Positions 35,636-45,075 are shown, numbered from the stretch's first letter. The stretch: 64,000 nucleotides of DNA from Lysobacteraceae bacterium 2PB (GCA_005502915.1 SCMT01000016.1:25907-89906); one strand, 5' to 3'. A program made the numbers and translations. The notes: generated by a model not told the origin, from the sequence alone.

Positions 35636-36636
35636 TGACGCGGCGCTTCGACCTTGGCGAGCAGGGCGTCGAGCACCTGGTCGGTGCTCTGCCCCTCGAT
35701 CTGCATTTCCGGCGACAGCGCGATGCGGTGGCGCAGCGCGGGCTTGGCGATGGTGCGGATGTCGTCGGGCGTGACGAAGTCGCGACCGGACAGCACCGCC
35801 TGCGCGCGTGCCGCGCGCACCAGTGCGAGGCTGCCGCGCGGACCGGCGCCGAGCGCGATGCCCGGCCACTTGCGGGTCGCGGCGACGATGCGCACGGCGT
35901 AATCGATGACCGCGGCATCGACGGTGACAAGCGCGGTGCCCAGCTGCATCGCCACGATGTCCTCGGCGCTGAGCACCGGGCGCACCTGCGAGAGGTCGAA
36001 GTGCGCGGCGGCGCGGCCGGTGCTGACCGCCGTGACCATGCTCACTTCGTCGGCATGCGAGGGATAGCCGATCAGCACCTTCAGCAGGAAGCGGTCGAGC
36101 TGCGCCTCGGGCAGCGGATACGTGCCTTCCTGCTCCACGGGATTCTGCGTGGCCAGGGTCATGAACGGCGCCGGCAGCGGATGGCTGCCGCCTTCGATGG
36201 TGACCTGCTGTTCCTGCATCGCCTCCAGCAGCGCGGACTGGGTCTTGGCCGGCGCGCGGTTGATCTCGTCGGCGAGCAGCAGGTTGGTGAAGATCGGACC
36301 GCGACGGATCGCGAAACGCTCGGTCTTCGGGTCGTAGACCGCGTGGCCGCTGACGTCGCTGGGCATCAGGTCCGGGGTGAACTGCACGCGGCCGTAGCCG
36401 CAGCCGAGGGCCTGGCCGAGCGCGCGCACCAGCAGGGTCTTGCCCAGGCCGGGCACGCCTTCGATCAGCACGTGGCCGCCGGCGAGCAGGACGATCAGGA
36501 TCTGGTCGAGCACGTCGTCCTGGCCGATGAACGCCTTGGCGACCTCGTCGCGCACCGCTGCGGCGCGCGCGACCAGGGCTTCGCCGACGATCGGCTCGGG
36601 CGCGGAGGACGGGATGGCGGTGGCGTCGTTCGTCAT
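35632..36636 (-). CDS. MoxR-family AAA+ ATPase
   Basis: A 334-residue AAA+ ATPase. Walker A is G-V-P-G-L-G-K-T (60-67), Walker B is L-L-L-A-D-E-I-N-R-A-P, and the sensor-1 region is A-T-Q-N-P-V-E-Q-E-G-T-Y-P-L-P-E-A-Q-L-D-R-F. MoxR proteins act as chaperone-like ATPases with vWA-domain partners, in processes from enzyme activation to envelope stress. The partner is presumably the DUF58 protein encoded next. Both ends overlap neighbours by four bases, so production is likely tightly coupled to the rest of the module. Confidence 0.95.
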   Translation of the reverse strand: MTNDATAIPSSAPEPIVGEALVARAAAVRDEVAKAFIGQDDVLDQILIVLLAGGHVLIEGVPGLGKTLLVRALGQALGCGYGRVQFTPDLMPSDVSGHAVYDPKTERFAIRRGPIFTNLLLADEINRAPAKTQSALLEAMQEQQVTIEGGSHPLPAPFMTLATQNPVEQEGTYPLPEAQLDRFLLKVLIGYPSHADEVSMVTAVSTGRAAAHFDLSQVRPVLSAEDIVAMQLGTALVTVDAAVIDYAVRIVAATRKWPGIALGAGPRGSLALVRAARAQAVLSGRDFVTPDDIRTIAKPALRHRIALSPEMQIEGQSTDQVLDALLAKVEAPRQ

Positions 36637-37796
36637 AGTTGGCGTCTCAATTGGAGAAGTCTGGCGATGCGTTGCACGAAATCCTTGCGGTCGCCGCTGC
36701 GCGGGTAGCGCAGCGCGGCTTCGACCTCGTCCTTCGACAGGCCGGTGCGCCGCGCGATGGCCTCGACCTGCGCCGGTCCGTCGAGCGCGGCGGCGTACGG
36801 ATCGCGCTGCCGCAGGCGGCGCATGAAGGCCTCGTGCACCGCGGCATAGAGCGTGGCGCGCCGGCCGTAGCGGTACAGGTGCTCGCCGCTGGCCTGCACG
36901 TGTTCGAGCAGGGAACGGCGGTCCATCGGCGGCGCCGGCAGCTGCGGGCCGAGGCGCTCGGCGCGCATCCACAGCCAGACCAGCAGGGCGAGGAACAGCG
37001 GCAGCAGCGCGCGCCAGCCGTGGTCGAGCAGCAGCTTCCACAGCGGCGGCATGTCCGCGCTGTAGATCAGGTGGAAGGTACCGCGCGCCTCCCAGTTCGG
37101 CTGCAGCAGCTGGCGGGTCAGCGCCAGGTGCGGCACGTCTTCGAGCTTCTCGTTGCGCAGGAAATCCAGCTCGGCGATCACGTCGACCGTGCCTTCGCCC
37201 CAGCCTACGCGCGCATAGCCGTAGTCCAGGCCGTCCTCGTTCTCTTCCGACCACGCGGCCTGCACCTGCGCCTCCTCGTCGTAGAAATAGAAGCGGCGCC
37301 CGTTGCAGAACTCGTTGTGGCGCGGCAGCGCGTCGACCTTCAGGCCCATGCACTCGGGCATGTCGTCGTAGGGCGCGATGCCCAGGTCGGTGAGCAGCGG
37401 CACGTCGGCATCGCCGATCGCCACGCCCGGCGCGGGCGTGGTCACGATCAGGTGGCCGCCCTCCGCGACCCAGTCGAGCAGCGCCTCGGCATCGGCGACG
37501 GGCAGCGCGCGCAGATCGCCCATCATCAGCACGGTGTCGTCCGGCTTGAGCGGATGTTCCGCCAGGCGCAGGCGCTGGCGCGATTCCACGCGGCGGCCGG
37601 CGTCGCGGAGCGAGAGCTTCAGCGCGTACAGCGGGTTGTAGGACGCCTCGCCCTTCGCCGGCAGCTTGAGCTCCTCGTTCACGCGCTCGTGGGTCTCGAG
37701 GAACCACCACACCGCCAGCGCGCCGAGCAGCACGCCGACCACGGTCACCACCGAGAACAGGCCGATCCGGCGGCCCCGGTTCGCGGGCGCGCTCAT
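36633..37796 (-). CDS. DUF4350-domain membrane protein
   Basis: A 387-residue protein with an N-terminal transmembrane helix (about 12-32). A periplasmic-type domain follows, with D-T-V-L-M-M-G-D-L-R-A-L-P and E-G-G-H-L-I-V-T-T-P-A-P-G as in DUF4350. A second transmembrane helix lies near 263-282 (A-L-L-P-L-F-L-A-L-L-V-W-L-W-M) before a cytosolic helical tail. Its ATG at 37796 overlaps the DUF4129 stop (ATGA) and its stop overlaps moxR. DUF4350 is commonly found in MoxR-DUF58-DUF4129 clusters. Molecular function unknown. Confidence 0.85.
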   Translation of the reverse strand: MSAPANRGRRIGLFSVVTVVGVLLGALAVWWFLETHERVNEELKLPAKGEASYNPLYALKLSLRDAGRRVESRQRLRLAEHPLKPDDTVLMMGDLRALPVADAEALLDWVAEGGHLIVTTPAPGVAIGDADVPLLTDLGIAPYDDMPECMGLKVDALPRHNEFCNGRRFYFYDEEAQVQAAWSEENEDGLDYGYARVGWGEGTVDVIAELDFLRNEKLEDVPHLALTRQLLQPNWEARGTFHLIYSADMPPLWKLLLDHGWRALLPLFLALLVWLWMRAERLGPQLPAPPMDRRSLLEHVQASGEHLYRYGRRATLYAAVHEAFMRRLRQRDPYAAALDGPAQVEAIARRTGLSKDEVEAALRYPRSGDRKDFVQRIARLLQLRRQL

Positions 37797-39430
37797 GATG
37801 TCCACCGGAAGCGACGCGCCAACAGATCGAGCAGCGTCTCGAAATCACTCGACTCCGGCAGGCTGTGGCCATAGGCGGCGTACTGCCAGACGCGGACCAC
37901 GCGCTGGAAGGCCTCGCGGTCCTCGGCCACGGGCATGCGCCGCGAGGCGCGCAGGCATTCGGCCTCGGTCGCGCCCGGCGGCAGGTGCGCGTCGATCCGC
38001 GCGGCCATGGCTTCGACGCTGGCGCGATACAGCAGGGCCAGGGCGCGGCGCGGTTGCCCCTGGGCCCACAGTCGGCGCGCGACGGTGGCGATGTCCGGCG
38101 GCAGCGGTTCGTGTTCGTCGACGCTGCGCACCTCCACCGGATCGGGCTGTGCCTGCGGCGGGCGCGCCGCCAGCTGCAGCCAGGGCAGCCAGCGCTTCGC
38201 CGTGGCGACCAGGAGGCCCACCAGCACCGCCAGCAGCAGCCACAAACCGTATTCGGCGACGAAGGCGAAGATGGCGCCGAGCCAGGCCAGCGACGGCATG
38301 TCGAAGGGGTCCTTCTTCTCTTCCTTTTTCTTCTTCGGCTTCCACACGCTGATGGTCCGCGTCGGGCGCAGGTCGGGATCCTTGTAGGCCTGCTTCACCG
38401 AACGCTCGAACGCCTGGTGAGGCACGCGCTGGTCGCCGAAGATGTCGTCCAGGCTGCGATCGTCCGCTTCGGCTTCCTCGTCCGCGGGCACGTCGTCGGT
38501 GCTGTCGCTTGCGGTCTTGTCGGTCGCAGCCTTGTCGGTCGCCTCCTTGTCTGCCGGTGTCCCGTCGGTTGCGGCGGACGGGGGCGCTCCGGCGTCCTGC
38601 GCCGCAGCCGGCATCGGCGACATCGCCAGCGGCACCAGGCAGACCAGCGCCAGAAGGCTGGTGCCGGCCGCAGCGGCGAGGCGGCGACGCATGCGCCGGA
38701 ACGCGATCTCCAGGTCCCAGGCTTCCAGCTGCGTGCGGCGATTGAGGTACAGGCCGAAACCGGCGCCGATGTAGAACGGTTCGATCAGCGCCACCGCCAG
38801 CCAGTCGACACCGTTGAGCGCGATCAGCGCCCAGGCCGGCGGGCTTTCGGTGATCGTCGCCCAGGCGCCGCGCGCCGTCTCGGACAGCAGTTCGTTCGGC
38901 ACGAACACCAGCGGGATCAGCACGGCGGAGATCTGCAGCGCGAGGATGAAATGCAGGCACATCAGGGTCAGCATCGCCGCGTGCCCGCCGTTGCCGGCGC
39001 CGATGACGCGGCGGCGTTCGCGCATCACCGCCGGCGCCGCGCCTTCCAGCAGGTCGACCGGCAGCATCGCCGTGCGCAGCGGGCTGAACCTGCGCCAGGT
39101 GAGGTGGCCGAGCATCGGCCGCCAGCCCCAGTAGAGCTGCGCGCGCAGGGTGTCGGCGACAGTCGGCACGCTGCCGAACACCGCGCGGGACAGCACGTAC
39201 AGCGGGATGCGGTCGAACACCGGGCGCAGCCACCACATCGCCAGCAGCGCCAGCCAGAGCTGGTCGATCGCCCAGGCGGCGAGGTTGAGCAGCGTGAAGG
39301 CCAGGCCGGTGACGATGATCCACGGCACCCAGATCGCGGCGGCGTGGCGGCGCACCAGCGCCGCACCGAGTTCCATCGCTTCCCAGCCCGAGCGCGGACG
39401 CAGTTCGACCGCGAGCGATTCGATCCTCAT
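37793..39430 (-). CDS. DUF4129-domain polytopic membrane protein
   Basis: A 545-residue protein. The N-terminal half carries several transmembrane helices (about residues 35-275). A low-complexity acidic T-D-K-x-A repeat segment near 300-335 and a very basic K-P-K-K-K-K-E-E-K-K stretch near 390 follow, then a further transmembrane helix (G-L-W-L-L-L-A-V-L-V-G-L-L-V-A). The C-terminal DUF4129 domain has L-Y-R-A-S-V-E-A-M-A ... G-A-T-E-A-E-C. In related modules DUF4129 sits at the end of transglutaminase-like proteins; here the transglutaminase part is absent and replaced by the membrane half. Both ends overlap neighbours in ATGA. Confidence 0.85.
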   Translation of the reverse strand: MRIESLAVELRPRSGWEAMELGAALVRRHAAAIWVPWIIVTGLAFTLLNLAAWAIDQLWLALLAMWWLRPVFDRIPLYVLSRAVFGSVPTVADTLRAQLYWGWRPMLGHLTWRRFSPLRTAMLPVDLLEGAAPAVMRERRRVIGAGNGGHAAMLTLMCLHFILALQISAVLIPLVFVPNELLSETARGAWATITESPPAWALIALNGVDWLAVALIEPFYIGAGFGLYLNRRTQLEAWDLEIAFRRMRRRLAAAAGTSLLALVCLVPLAMSPMPAAAQDAGAPPSAATDGTPADKEATDKAATDKTASDSTDDVPADEEAEADDRSLDDIFGDQRVPHQAFERSVKQAYKDPDLRPTRTISVWKPKKKKEEKKDPFDMPSLAWLGAIFAFVAEYGLWLLLAVLVGLLVATAKRWLPWLQLAARPPQAQPDPVEVRSVDEHEPLPPDIATVARRLWAQGQPRRALALLYRASVEAMAARIDAHLPPGATEAECLRASRRMPVAEDREAFQRVVRVWQYAAYGHSLPESSDFETLLDLLARRFRWTS

Positions 39431-40533
39431 CGCCGTCCGCCTCCGCCGGACGCATCCGGGGCATCGACGATGCCGCGCCCGCCGAAGGTCAGCCAGGCTA
39501 GGGTCAACGTCCACAGCAGCGCGCCGACGCCGTATTTCACCAGCGCGGGGATCCAGCCGATCGACGACCAGAAGGCTTCGACGAAGGCCGCGAACAGCAG
39601 CATGACGAACACGCCCAGGCACAGTCGCGCACCGACGCGCCCGGCCTCGATCAGCGCATCCACGCGACGGCGGCGGCCCGGCGCGACCAGCGCCAGGCCC
39701 AGCTGCAGGCCGGCGGCGCCCGCGATCACGATCGCGGTGAGTTCGGGCGCCGAGTGCCCCGCGACGAAGCGCCAGAACGGGTCGCCGTGTCCGATGGCCT
39801 GCAGGTGGCCGGCGGTGCCGCCGATCATCACGCCGTTGATCAGCAGCACGATTACAGTACCGATGCCCGCGAGCAGGCCGCTGGCGAAGGTGCGCAGGCC
39901 GATGCTGATGTTGTTCATGATGTAGTGGCCGAACATCATGAAATCCGAACCGCTGTCGCGGCCGATGCGGTGCTGCGTCGCCGCCGGGTCGTACATCTGC
40001 TCGAATTCGGACACCTGCTCCGGCGCCATGATGCTGTAGATCAGTTCCGGCATCTGCTGCACGGCGACGAACGAGGCCACCAGCGGCGCCACGAACAGCA
40101 GGACTGCGGCGAGCAGGCAGCCGCGCTGCGCGCGCACCAGGCGCGGGAAATCGGCGAGCAGGAACCACAGCGCGCGATGCCACGCGGCCGGCGGCGCGCG
40201 GTAGAGCACGGCGTGGCCGCGCTGGGTCAGCGCCTGCAGGCGCTCGACCACGCGCGGGCTGTAGCCGCGGCTGCGCGCCAGCGCCAGTTGCTGGCACAGG
40301 CGGCGATAGCGTGCGGGCACGTCCTCGTCGCGCAGCTCGCCGCTGACGACCGGGTGCTTGCGTGCCTCGCTCGGGCTGCCGCGCCGGGTCAGCCAGGTCT
40401 CGAAGGCGTCCCATTCCTCCCGGTGACGCGCGACGAAGGCTTCCTGGCGCATCACCGCCGCGCGCATCGTCGCGGCTCCGGCCGAGGCCGGCGTGGCGGA
40501 GGATGAGGGAGTGCCCGATGCAGTCGAGTTCAT
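39427..40533 (-). CDS. Stage II sporulation protein M (SpoIIM)-like membrane protein
   Basis: A 368-residue protein with a soluble helical N-terminus (about 1-120) and about five transmembrane helices. It has the family segment F-G-H-Y-I-M-N-N-I-S-I-G-L-R-T-F-A-S-G and the G-H-S-A-P-E-L motif, which define the SpoIIM/DUF95 group. Despite the name, these proteins occur widely in non-sporulating bacteria, usually beside RDD and MoxR genes, and their role there is not settled. It overlaps both neighbours by four bases. Confidence 0.9.
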   Translation of the reverse strand: MNSTASGTPSSSATPASAGAATMRAAVMRQEAFVARHREEWDAFETWLTRRGSPSEARKHPVVSGELRDEDVPARYRRLCQQLALARSRGYSPRVVERLQALTQRGHAVLYRAPPAAWHRALWFLLADFPRLVRAQRGCLLAAVLLFVAPLVASFVAVQQMPELIYSIMAPEQVSEFEQMYDPAATQHRIGRDSGSDFMMFGHYIMNNISIGLRTFASGLLAGIGTVIVLLINGVMIGGTAGHLQAIGHGDPFWRFVAGHSAPELTAIVIAGAAGLQLGLALVAPGRRRRVDALIEAGRVGARLCLGVFVMLLFAAFVEAFWSSIGWIPALVKYGVGALLWTLTLAWLTFGGRGIVDAPDASGGGGRR

Positions 40534-41231
40534 TGCCGTCCCAGCAACCAGTTGGCGACGCCCTGCAGCCGCAGCGCGCCGAGCGCGCCGCCGATGCCCA
40601 CCACGGGCGCGGCGATGTCGGCCAGTTCCTCGCGGCGCGCCTGGGTCAGCTGCGAAGCGCGGTCTGCGAAGGCGATCACCGCTGCCTGCTCCTGCGGGCG
40701 CAGCGGCTGCGCCGGCGCATGGGCGCCGTCGACCTGCACGCGCGGCAAGGGCGCGGCGGCGGGCGCATGGATGACCATCGTCCTGGCGACCATGTCGCCC
40801 AGGCGCCGGCCCCAGGGGTCGAAGAAGCCCGCGACGAGGCCGGTGGCGTAGCCGAAGGGCAGGAAATCGACGGTGCGCAGCAGGTTGCGCACGATCGACG
40901 CCAGCCAGCCCACCGGCGCGCCGTCGTCGGAGATCACGCGCAGCGACATCACCCGCTTGCCCAGGGTCTGGCCGTCCCAGAGCACCTCGAACAGGATCGG
41001 GTAGGCCCAGAAAATGACGAAATAGGCGATCAGGTACACGCCCGCGCCGACGCGGTCGAGCAGGGCGGCGATGATGCTGACCATGAACAGCAGGGAGAAG
41101 CGGACGGCACTGTCGATCAGCCAGGCCAGGGCGCGCGGCACCGGGCCGGCGGCGGGCAGGCGCAGGGCGACGCCTTCCGGGGTATAGACCTCGCGCACCG
41201 TGTCGAGGCTGCGCATGCCGGGTTCGCTCAT
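40530..41231 (-). CDS. RDD-family membrane protein, first gene of the MoxR module
   Basis: A 233-residue protein with the RDD signature: [10 protein letters not shown] in helix 1, then [15 protein letters not shown] and [10 protein letters not shown]. Three to four transmembrane helices lie between residues 25 and 150, followed by a soluble C-terminal helical part. The start is set at 41231 (M-S-E-P-G-M-R-S), as the longer frame continues into the divergent promoter region. It is the first gene of the six-gene operon, so the promoter should lie in 41232-41454, where I see no clear elements. Confidence 0.88.
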   Translation of the reverse strand: MSEPGMRSLDTVREVYTPEGVALRLPAAGPVPRALAWLIDSAVRFSLLFMVSIIAALLDRVGAGVYLIAYFVIFWAYPILFEVLWDGQTLGKRVMSLRVISDDGAPVGWLASIVRNLLRTVDFLPFGYATGLVAGFFDPWGRRLGDMVARTMVIHAPAAAPLPRVQVDGAHAPAQPLRPQEQAAVIAFADRASQLTQARREELADIAAPVVGIGGALGALRLQGVANWLLGRQ

Positions 41232-41454
41232 GCAGCGCGGCTCCGCGCCATGGGCAACGCCATGGACCACGCGTGCGGCCCGGTCGTGCCCGCGTCCCTC
41301 GTTGCCACTGCTCCGGATCCCGTCGTCTCTGTTCGCATGCGGGGCCTACTCTACCGTGACGACGCGCAAATTACGCCCCCGCATCGCACCTGGATCGCCG
41401 CCCAGTCGCCGCCATCCGGCACACTGGCCACCCGCCTGCGGACGAATCGCTCCG

Positions 41455-41709
41455 ATGGACTGCCGACCCGGCTGCGGCGCCTGCTGCATCGCCCCCTCGA
41501 TCGCCTCGCCCATCCCCGGCATGCCGCACGGCAAGCCGGCGGGCATGCCCTGCGTGCAGCTGGACGACGCCCTGCGCTGCCGGCTGTTCGGCCAACCCGA
41601 GCGACCGGCGTTCTGCGCCTCGCTGCGCCCGGCCGCGGACATGTGCGGCGCCTCGCGCGAGGAGGCCATCGACCTGCTGTCGCTGCTGGAGATCGCGACG
41701 CGGCCGTGA
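41455..41709 (+). CDS. YkgJ-family cysteine cluster protein
   Basis: An 84-residue protein with eight conserved Cys: C3, C7, C10, C11, C33, C42, C54 and C64 (start [14 protein letters not shown]). This is the pattern of the YkgJ/UPF0153 family, believed to bind iron or zinc. Its function has not been established. The ATG at 41455 begins exactly at the family N-terminus; the frame is open further upstream without homology. It is convergent with the GDYxxLxY gene. Confidence 0.88.
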   Translation: MDCRPGCGACCIAPSIASPIPGMPHGKPAGMPCVQLDDALRCRLFGQPERPAFCASLRPAADMCGASREEAIDLLSLLEIATRP

Positions 41710-41722
41710 GTGATGCGCGCGA

Positions 41723-42289
41723 TCAGAGCGGCTTGCGCTTGTCGTCGCGCAGCCCGGCGATCAGCGCGGTGCCGTCGGCGGCGACGCGCAGCTCGGCATA
41801 GCGCGCAGGCTCGTAACGCTTGGCCTGACCTTCCGGGAAGAACCAGCTGTTGCCGGCGATGACGACCCGCCACCAGTCGCGCTCGCGGAATCGCACCGCG
41901 ATCTCGCCATCGGCGAGCGGCTGCGGCGCGTCCTGGATGCGGACGAAACGGCCGACGCCCTCGCGGTCGGGCACGACGACGACGTAGCCGTCACGGCAGC
42001 CTTTCGGTCCGCAGGGCTCGTCCATGCCCCCAAGTGCGGCTGCGGAATTGCCCATGCCATCGTCGCTGCGCCGCTCCGGATGCAGCGCATCGAGAATCGC
42101 CTCGTCCACCGCGAAACGCAGCACCATGTAGTCGCCCTGCATCAGCGAGCGCGGATCGACCGGCGCCAGTTCCAGCAGCACCACGCGGCCGTCCGACAGC
42201 GTGCGCTCGTGGCCGCGGATGCCGAGGTTGGCCACGACCAGCGCCAGCAGCAGGCCGCCCCAGAGCAGGAGGTTGCGCCAGTGCGTCAT
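41723..42289 (-). CDS. GDYxxLxY-domain membrane-anchored protein
   Basis: A 188-residue protein with one N-terminal transmembrane helix (about 7-25) and the name-giving motif G-D-Y-M-V-L-R-F at 52-59 after M-Q. It ends in Y-A-E-L-R-V-A-A-D-G-T-A-L-I-A-G-L-R. The last motif position is Phe instead of Tyr, a conservative change. GDYxxLxY proteins are regularly encoded with DUF2157 and DUF4401 membrane proteins, as here. The start overlaps the DUF4401 stop in ATGA. Function unknown. Confidence 0.88.
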   Translation of the reverse strand: MTHWRNLLLWGGLLLALVVANLGIRGHERTLSDGRVVLLELAPVDPRSLMQGDYMVLRFAVDEAILDALHPERRSDDGMGNSAAALGGMDEPCGPKGCRDGYVVVVPDREGVGRFVRIQDAPQPLADGEIAVRFRERDWWRVVIAGNSWFFPEGQAKRYEPARYAELRVAADGTALIAGLRDDKRKPL

Positions 42290-43356
42290 GCCGTGGCCCT
42301 CCCCGCGAAGCGCACGTGCGCCCAGCGCACCGCCAGCACCGCGACGCCCGCTGCGGCCAGCCAGGCCGATTTCTCCAGCAGGGTCAGCTGCAGGTGGTAG
42401 TAGTAATCGAACAGATAGGCCGCCGTGCCGAGCAGGCCCACCGCCAGCAACGCCGGCCGATGCAAGGCGAAGCCGATGAGCGCGATCGTCACCCCGATCG
42501 ACACGCCCGGCGCGCGCCACAGCAGCAGCGCGAAACCGGCGGCGAAGGCCAGCGCGAACACGCGCCCGCGCGCATCGAGCGCGGGCTGGCGCGAGGCCAG
42601 CCAATACGCGCACAGCGGCAGCAGCGGCACCACCAGCAGATCCGCGATCAACAGCAGGTCGCGCGGCGAGTCGATGCGGCCAGTGACCATGTCGTATGCA
42701 CGCGCCACGAACCAGGTCGAGACCAGCAGCACCAGTGCCAGTGCCCAGGCCAGCGGCGGCAATGCGACGGCCAGGCGATCATGAGCGGCGCTGCGCCACC
42801 ATGCCGCGAACATCGCCCAGGCCAGCAGCGGGATCGCGAAGTATCGGCTCGGCTCATCCCCGACCACGCACAGGCACAGCAAGGCCACCGCGACGATGAC
42901 GCCGCACAGGAAGCGATGCATGGGCGGTCGGCCGATCGCGTACATCAGCGCGGCCACCGCACCGACTCCGGTCCAGACCAGTCGCCAGTGATCGTCGCCG
43001 CCCGGGCGCTCGCCCCATTCCCCGAACGCCATGCCGATCAGCAGCTGCCCGACCAGACTGGTGGCGATGGCGAACTGTTCGATGAAGTCCCGGCCGCGCG
43101 CCACGCGCAGCAGCAGCCACGCGACCGTGCAGCAGGCGGCGCCGATCGGGAAGGCCAGCGCGGGCGCGCGGTACAGATCGTCGAACAGGGTCAGGAAGAA
43201 ACCGAAGAAGAACAGCGCGGCGATCCATGCCGACACGCCGATCAGCGCGGCGAGGTACCAGGGCGTGTCGTCGCCGATGTCCGGCGCGTCGCCGGAGACC
43301 ACGCCGGCCTGCGTCAGACGCTGCCACAGGGACTGCGCGCGTGCGTCGAGGCTCAT
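42286..43356 (-). CDS. DUF4401-domain polytopic membrane protein
   Basis: A 356-residue protein of about ten hydrophobic helices with short loops. It begins with a soluble S-L-W-Q-R-L-T-Q-A-G-V-V segment, then D-T-P-W-Y-L-A-A-L-I-G-V-S-A-W-I-A-A-L-F, which is typical of DUF4401. The T-P-W-Y-L and Y-Y-Y-H-L-Q-L-T-L-L-E-K-S segments are landmarks near the two ends. It overlaps DUF2157 upstream and GDYxxLxY downstream, each by ATGA. The three are presumably one membrane complex or pathway of unknown role. Confidence 0.85.
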   Translation of the reverse strand: MSLDARAQSLWQRLTQAGVVSGDAPDIGDDTPWYLAALIGVSAWIAALFFFGFFLTLFDDLYRAPALAFPIGAACCTVAWLLLRVARGRDFIEQFAIATSLVGQLLIGMAFGEWGERPGGDDHWRLVWTGVGAVAALMYAIGRPPMHRFLCGVIVAVALLCLCVVGDEPSRYFAIPLLAWAMFAAWWRSAAHDRLAVALPPLAWALALVLLVSTWFVARAYDMVTGRIDSPRDLLLIADLLVVPLLPLCAYWLASRQPALDARGRVFALAFAAGFALLLWRAPGVSIGVTIALIGFALHRPALLAVGLLGTAAYLFDYYYHLQLTLLEKSAWLAAAGVAVLAVRWAHVRFAGRATA

Positions 43357-44348
43357 GCCGCCTCCCCGCGCGCCAGCCGGCGCAGCACGAACGCGGCCGC
43401 CGTGCCCTGGGCGATCACCGCCACGGCAAGCACGAGCATCTCGAAGGCAGTCTCCTTGCCGCTGAACACGAATTCCGCCAGCGCGCTGGTCACCACCGCG
43501 ATCACGCCCAGCATCAGCATTGCCAGCACCGGCAGGTCGCGGCGCAGGCGCAGGAAGCAGAAGCCCGCGACCAGGGTCATCGCCAGCCAGCACCAGATGC
43601 CGGCAAGCAGGCCATGGCGGTTGTCGAAGATGTCGTCCATCGCCGCGAACGCCAGCGACGCGATCATCGCGAACGCCAGCAACCGGCGTCCGACGCGGCC
43701 GGAGAACTCCGCCCAGCGCGTGCCGGCGAGTTCCCAGGCGAACAGCAGCAAGGCATTCAGCATGCCGGTCGCGAGCAATTCCTCGTTCGTCGCCAGCGGC
43801 ATCCCCCAGCCCCGTCCGAGCCCCAGCCACAGCGTCAACGCCACGTTCAACAGCAGCGCCCAGGTCAGCCACAGCGCCGCATGCCGGCCGGCAAGCACCC
43901 AGGGCAGCGACAGGGCGGCCCACAGCGTGAACAGCTCCCAGGTGTCGGCGCCGGTCTGGTAGGTCTGGCCGATCAGCGCGAGCAGGCCGCCCAGCAGCAC
44001 CATCGCCAGCCAGAGGACCGCCTGCCCGGCGAGTCGCGACAGGCCCAGCCACGCGGCGCCGACCACGGCGAGCACCAGCAGCGCCTGCAGGCCGTACAAG
44101 CGCAGGAACCTGCCCATCTCGTCCCAGTTGGCGGCGATGAAGCAGATCGCACCGGCCGCGAGCAGGGCCATGCCGAGCCACAGCGCCAACCGGTCGAGGA
44201 AGCCGCGCCACTGCGCGGGCGACGGATCGCCACCAAGCGCCGCCTGCGCGCGTGCCGAGGTTGCGGCGTCGATCGCGCCGGCACGTCGCCAGCCGCGCAG
44301 CAGCGACCGCGTCGCCGCCTCGTCCCGCCATCCTGCCGTGTCGTGCAT
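43353..44348 (-). CDS. DUF2157-domain polytopic membrane protein
   Basis: A 331-residue protein with a short cytosolic helical start (L-L-R-G-W-R-R-A-G-A-I-D) and about nine membrane helices. DUF2157 landmarks are F-I-A-A-N-W-D-E-M-G and L-A-L-I-G-Q-T-Y-Q-T-G-A-D-T-W-E-L-F. GGAGG sits 5 bases before the ATG at 44348, fixing the start. It is the first gene of the three-gene membrane operon and follows the gamma-carbonic anhydrase gene by 16 bases, so all four may be transcribed together. Confidence 0.88.
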   Translation of the reverse strand: MHDTAGWRDEAATRSLLRGWRRAGAIDAATSARAQAALGGDPSPAQWRGFLDRLALWLGMALLAAGAICFIAANWDEMGRFLRLYGLQALLVLAVVGAAWLGLSRLAGQAVLWLAMVLLGGLLALIGQTYQTGADTWELFTLWAALSLPWVLAGRHAALWLTWALLLNVALTLWLGLGRGWGMPLATNEELLATGMLNALLLFAWELAGTRWAEFSGRVGRRLLAFAMIASLAFAAMDDIFDNRHGLLAGIWCWLAMTLVAGFCFLRLRRDLPVLAMLMLGVIAVVTSALAEFVFSGKETAFEMLVLAVAVIAQGTAAAFVLRRLARGEAA

Positions 44349-44364
44349 CGCGCCTCCGTGCCGG

Positions 44365-44943
44365 TCAGGCCGGCGGGTTCGGGGACATCGCGTCGAGGTA
44401 CTGGTCCTTGAGCCGCACGTAATGCCCGGCCGAGTAGTACAGCGCTTCGATCTCGGCGTCGCTGAGCCGGCGCGCGCACTTGGCCGGGCTGCCCAGCCAC
44501 ATCTCGCCCTCGCCCACGACCTTGCCCGGCGGCACCAGCGCACCGGCGCCGACGAAGGCATGCTTCTTCACCACGGCGCCGTCGAGGACGATCGCGCCCA
44601 TGCCGATCAGCACCGCATCCTCGATGGTGCAGGCATGGATGATCGCCTTGTGGCCGATGGTGACGTCGCTGCCGATGCGCGTGGCGAACCCGCCGAGCTT
44701 GGCGTGCGGGCCGTCGTGGCTGACGTGGACGATGGTGCCGTCCTGGAGGTTGGTGCGCGCGCCGATGCGGATGAAGTTCACGTCGCCGCGGATGACGGTG
44801 GCGGGCCAGACGGAGCTGTCCTCGCCGATCTCGACATCGCCGATGACCGTGGCGGCCGGGTCGATGTAGACGCCGCCGCCGAGCCGGGGCCACTGGCCGA
44901 GGTAGGGGCGGGTGAGGGGATGGGGGCTGTGGGCATCGTTCAT
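44365..44943 (-). CDS. Gamma-carbonic anhydrase-like hexapeptide protein
   Basis: A 192-residue left-handed beta-helix protein. Hexapeptide turns such as V-I-G-D-V-E-I-G and V-T-I-G-H-K-A-I are evident, and the metal ligands H73 or H76, H98 and H103 (V-H-V-S-H, G-H-K-A-I-I-H) are present. It resembles YrdA/CaiE-type gamma-class carbonic anhydrases. Many such proteins bind zinc or iron, but enzyme activity is proven for only some. The start is 44943 (M-N-D-A-H-S-P-H). It is divergent from the aldehyde dehydrogenase gene. Confidence 0.9.
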   Translation of the reverse strand: MNDAHSPHPLTRPYLGQWPRLGGGVYIDPAATVIGDVEIGEDSSVWPATVIRGDVNFIRIGARTNLQDGTIVHVSHDGPHAKLGGFATRIGSDVTIGHKAIIHACTIEDAVLIGMGAIVLDGAVVKKHAFVGAGALVPPGKVVGEGEMWLGSPAKCARRLSDAEIEALYYSAGHYVRLKDQYLDAMSPNPPA

Positions 44944-45075
44944 GCCGGCATTGAACCATGCGACCGGCGCGGGACGCACGACACCGGGCATCCCGCGACC
45001 CGCCCCGGGCCTAGTCGCGGAAAACGCGACGCCCGGTCGCCTGCCGCGCCACGGAATGCCACTACACTTCGGCGT

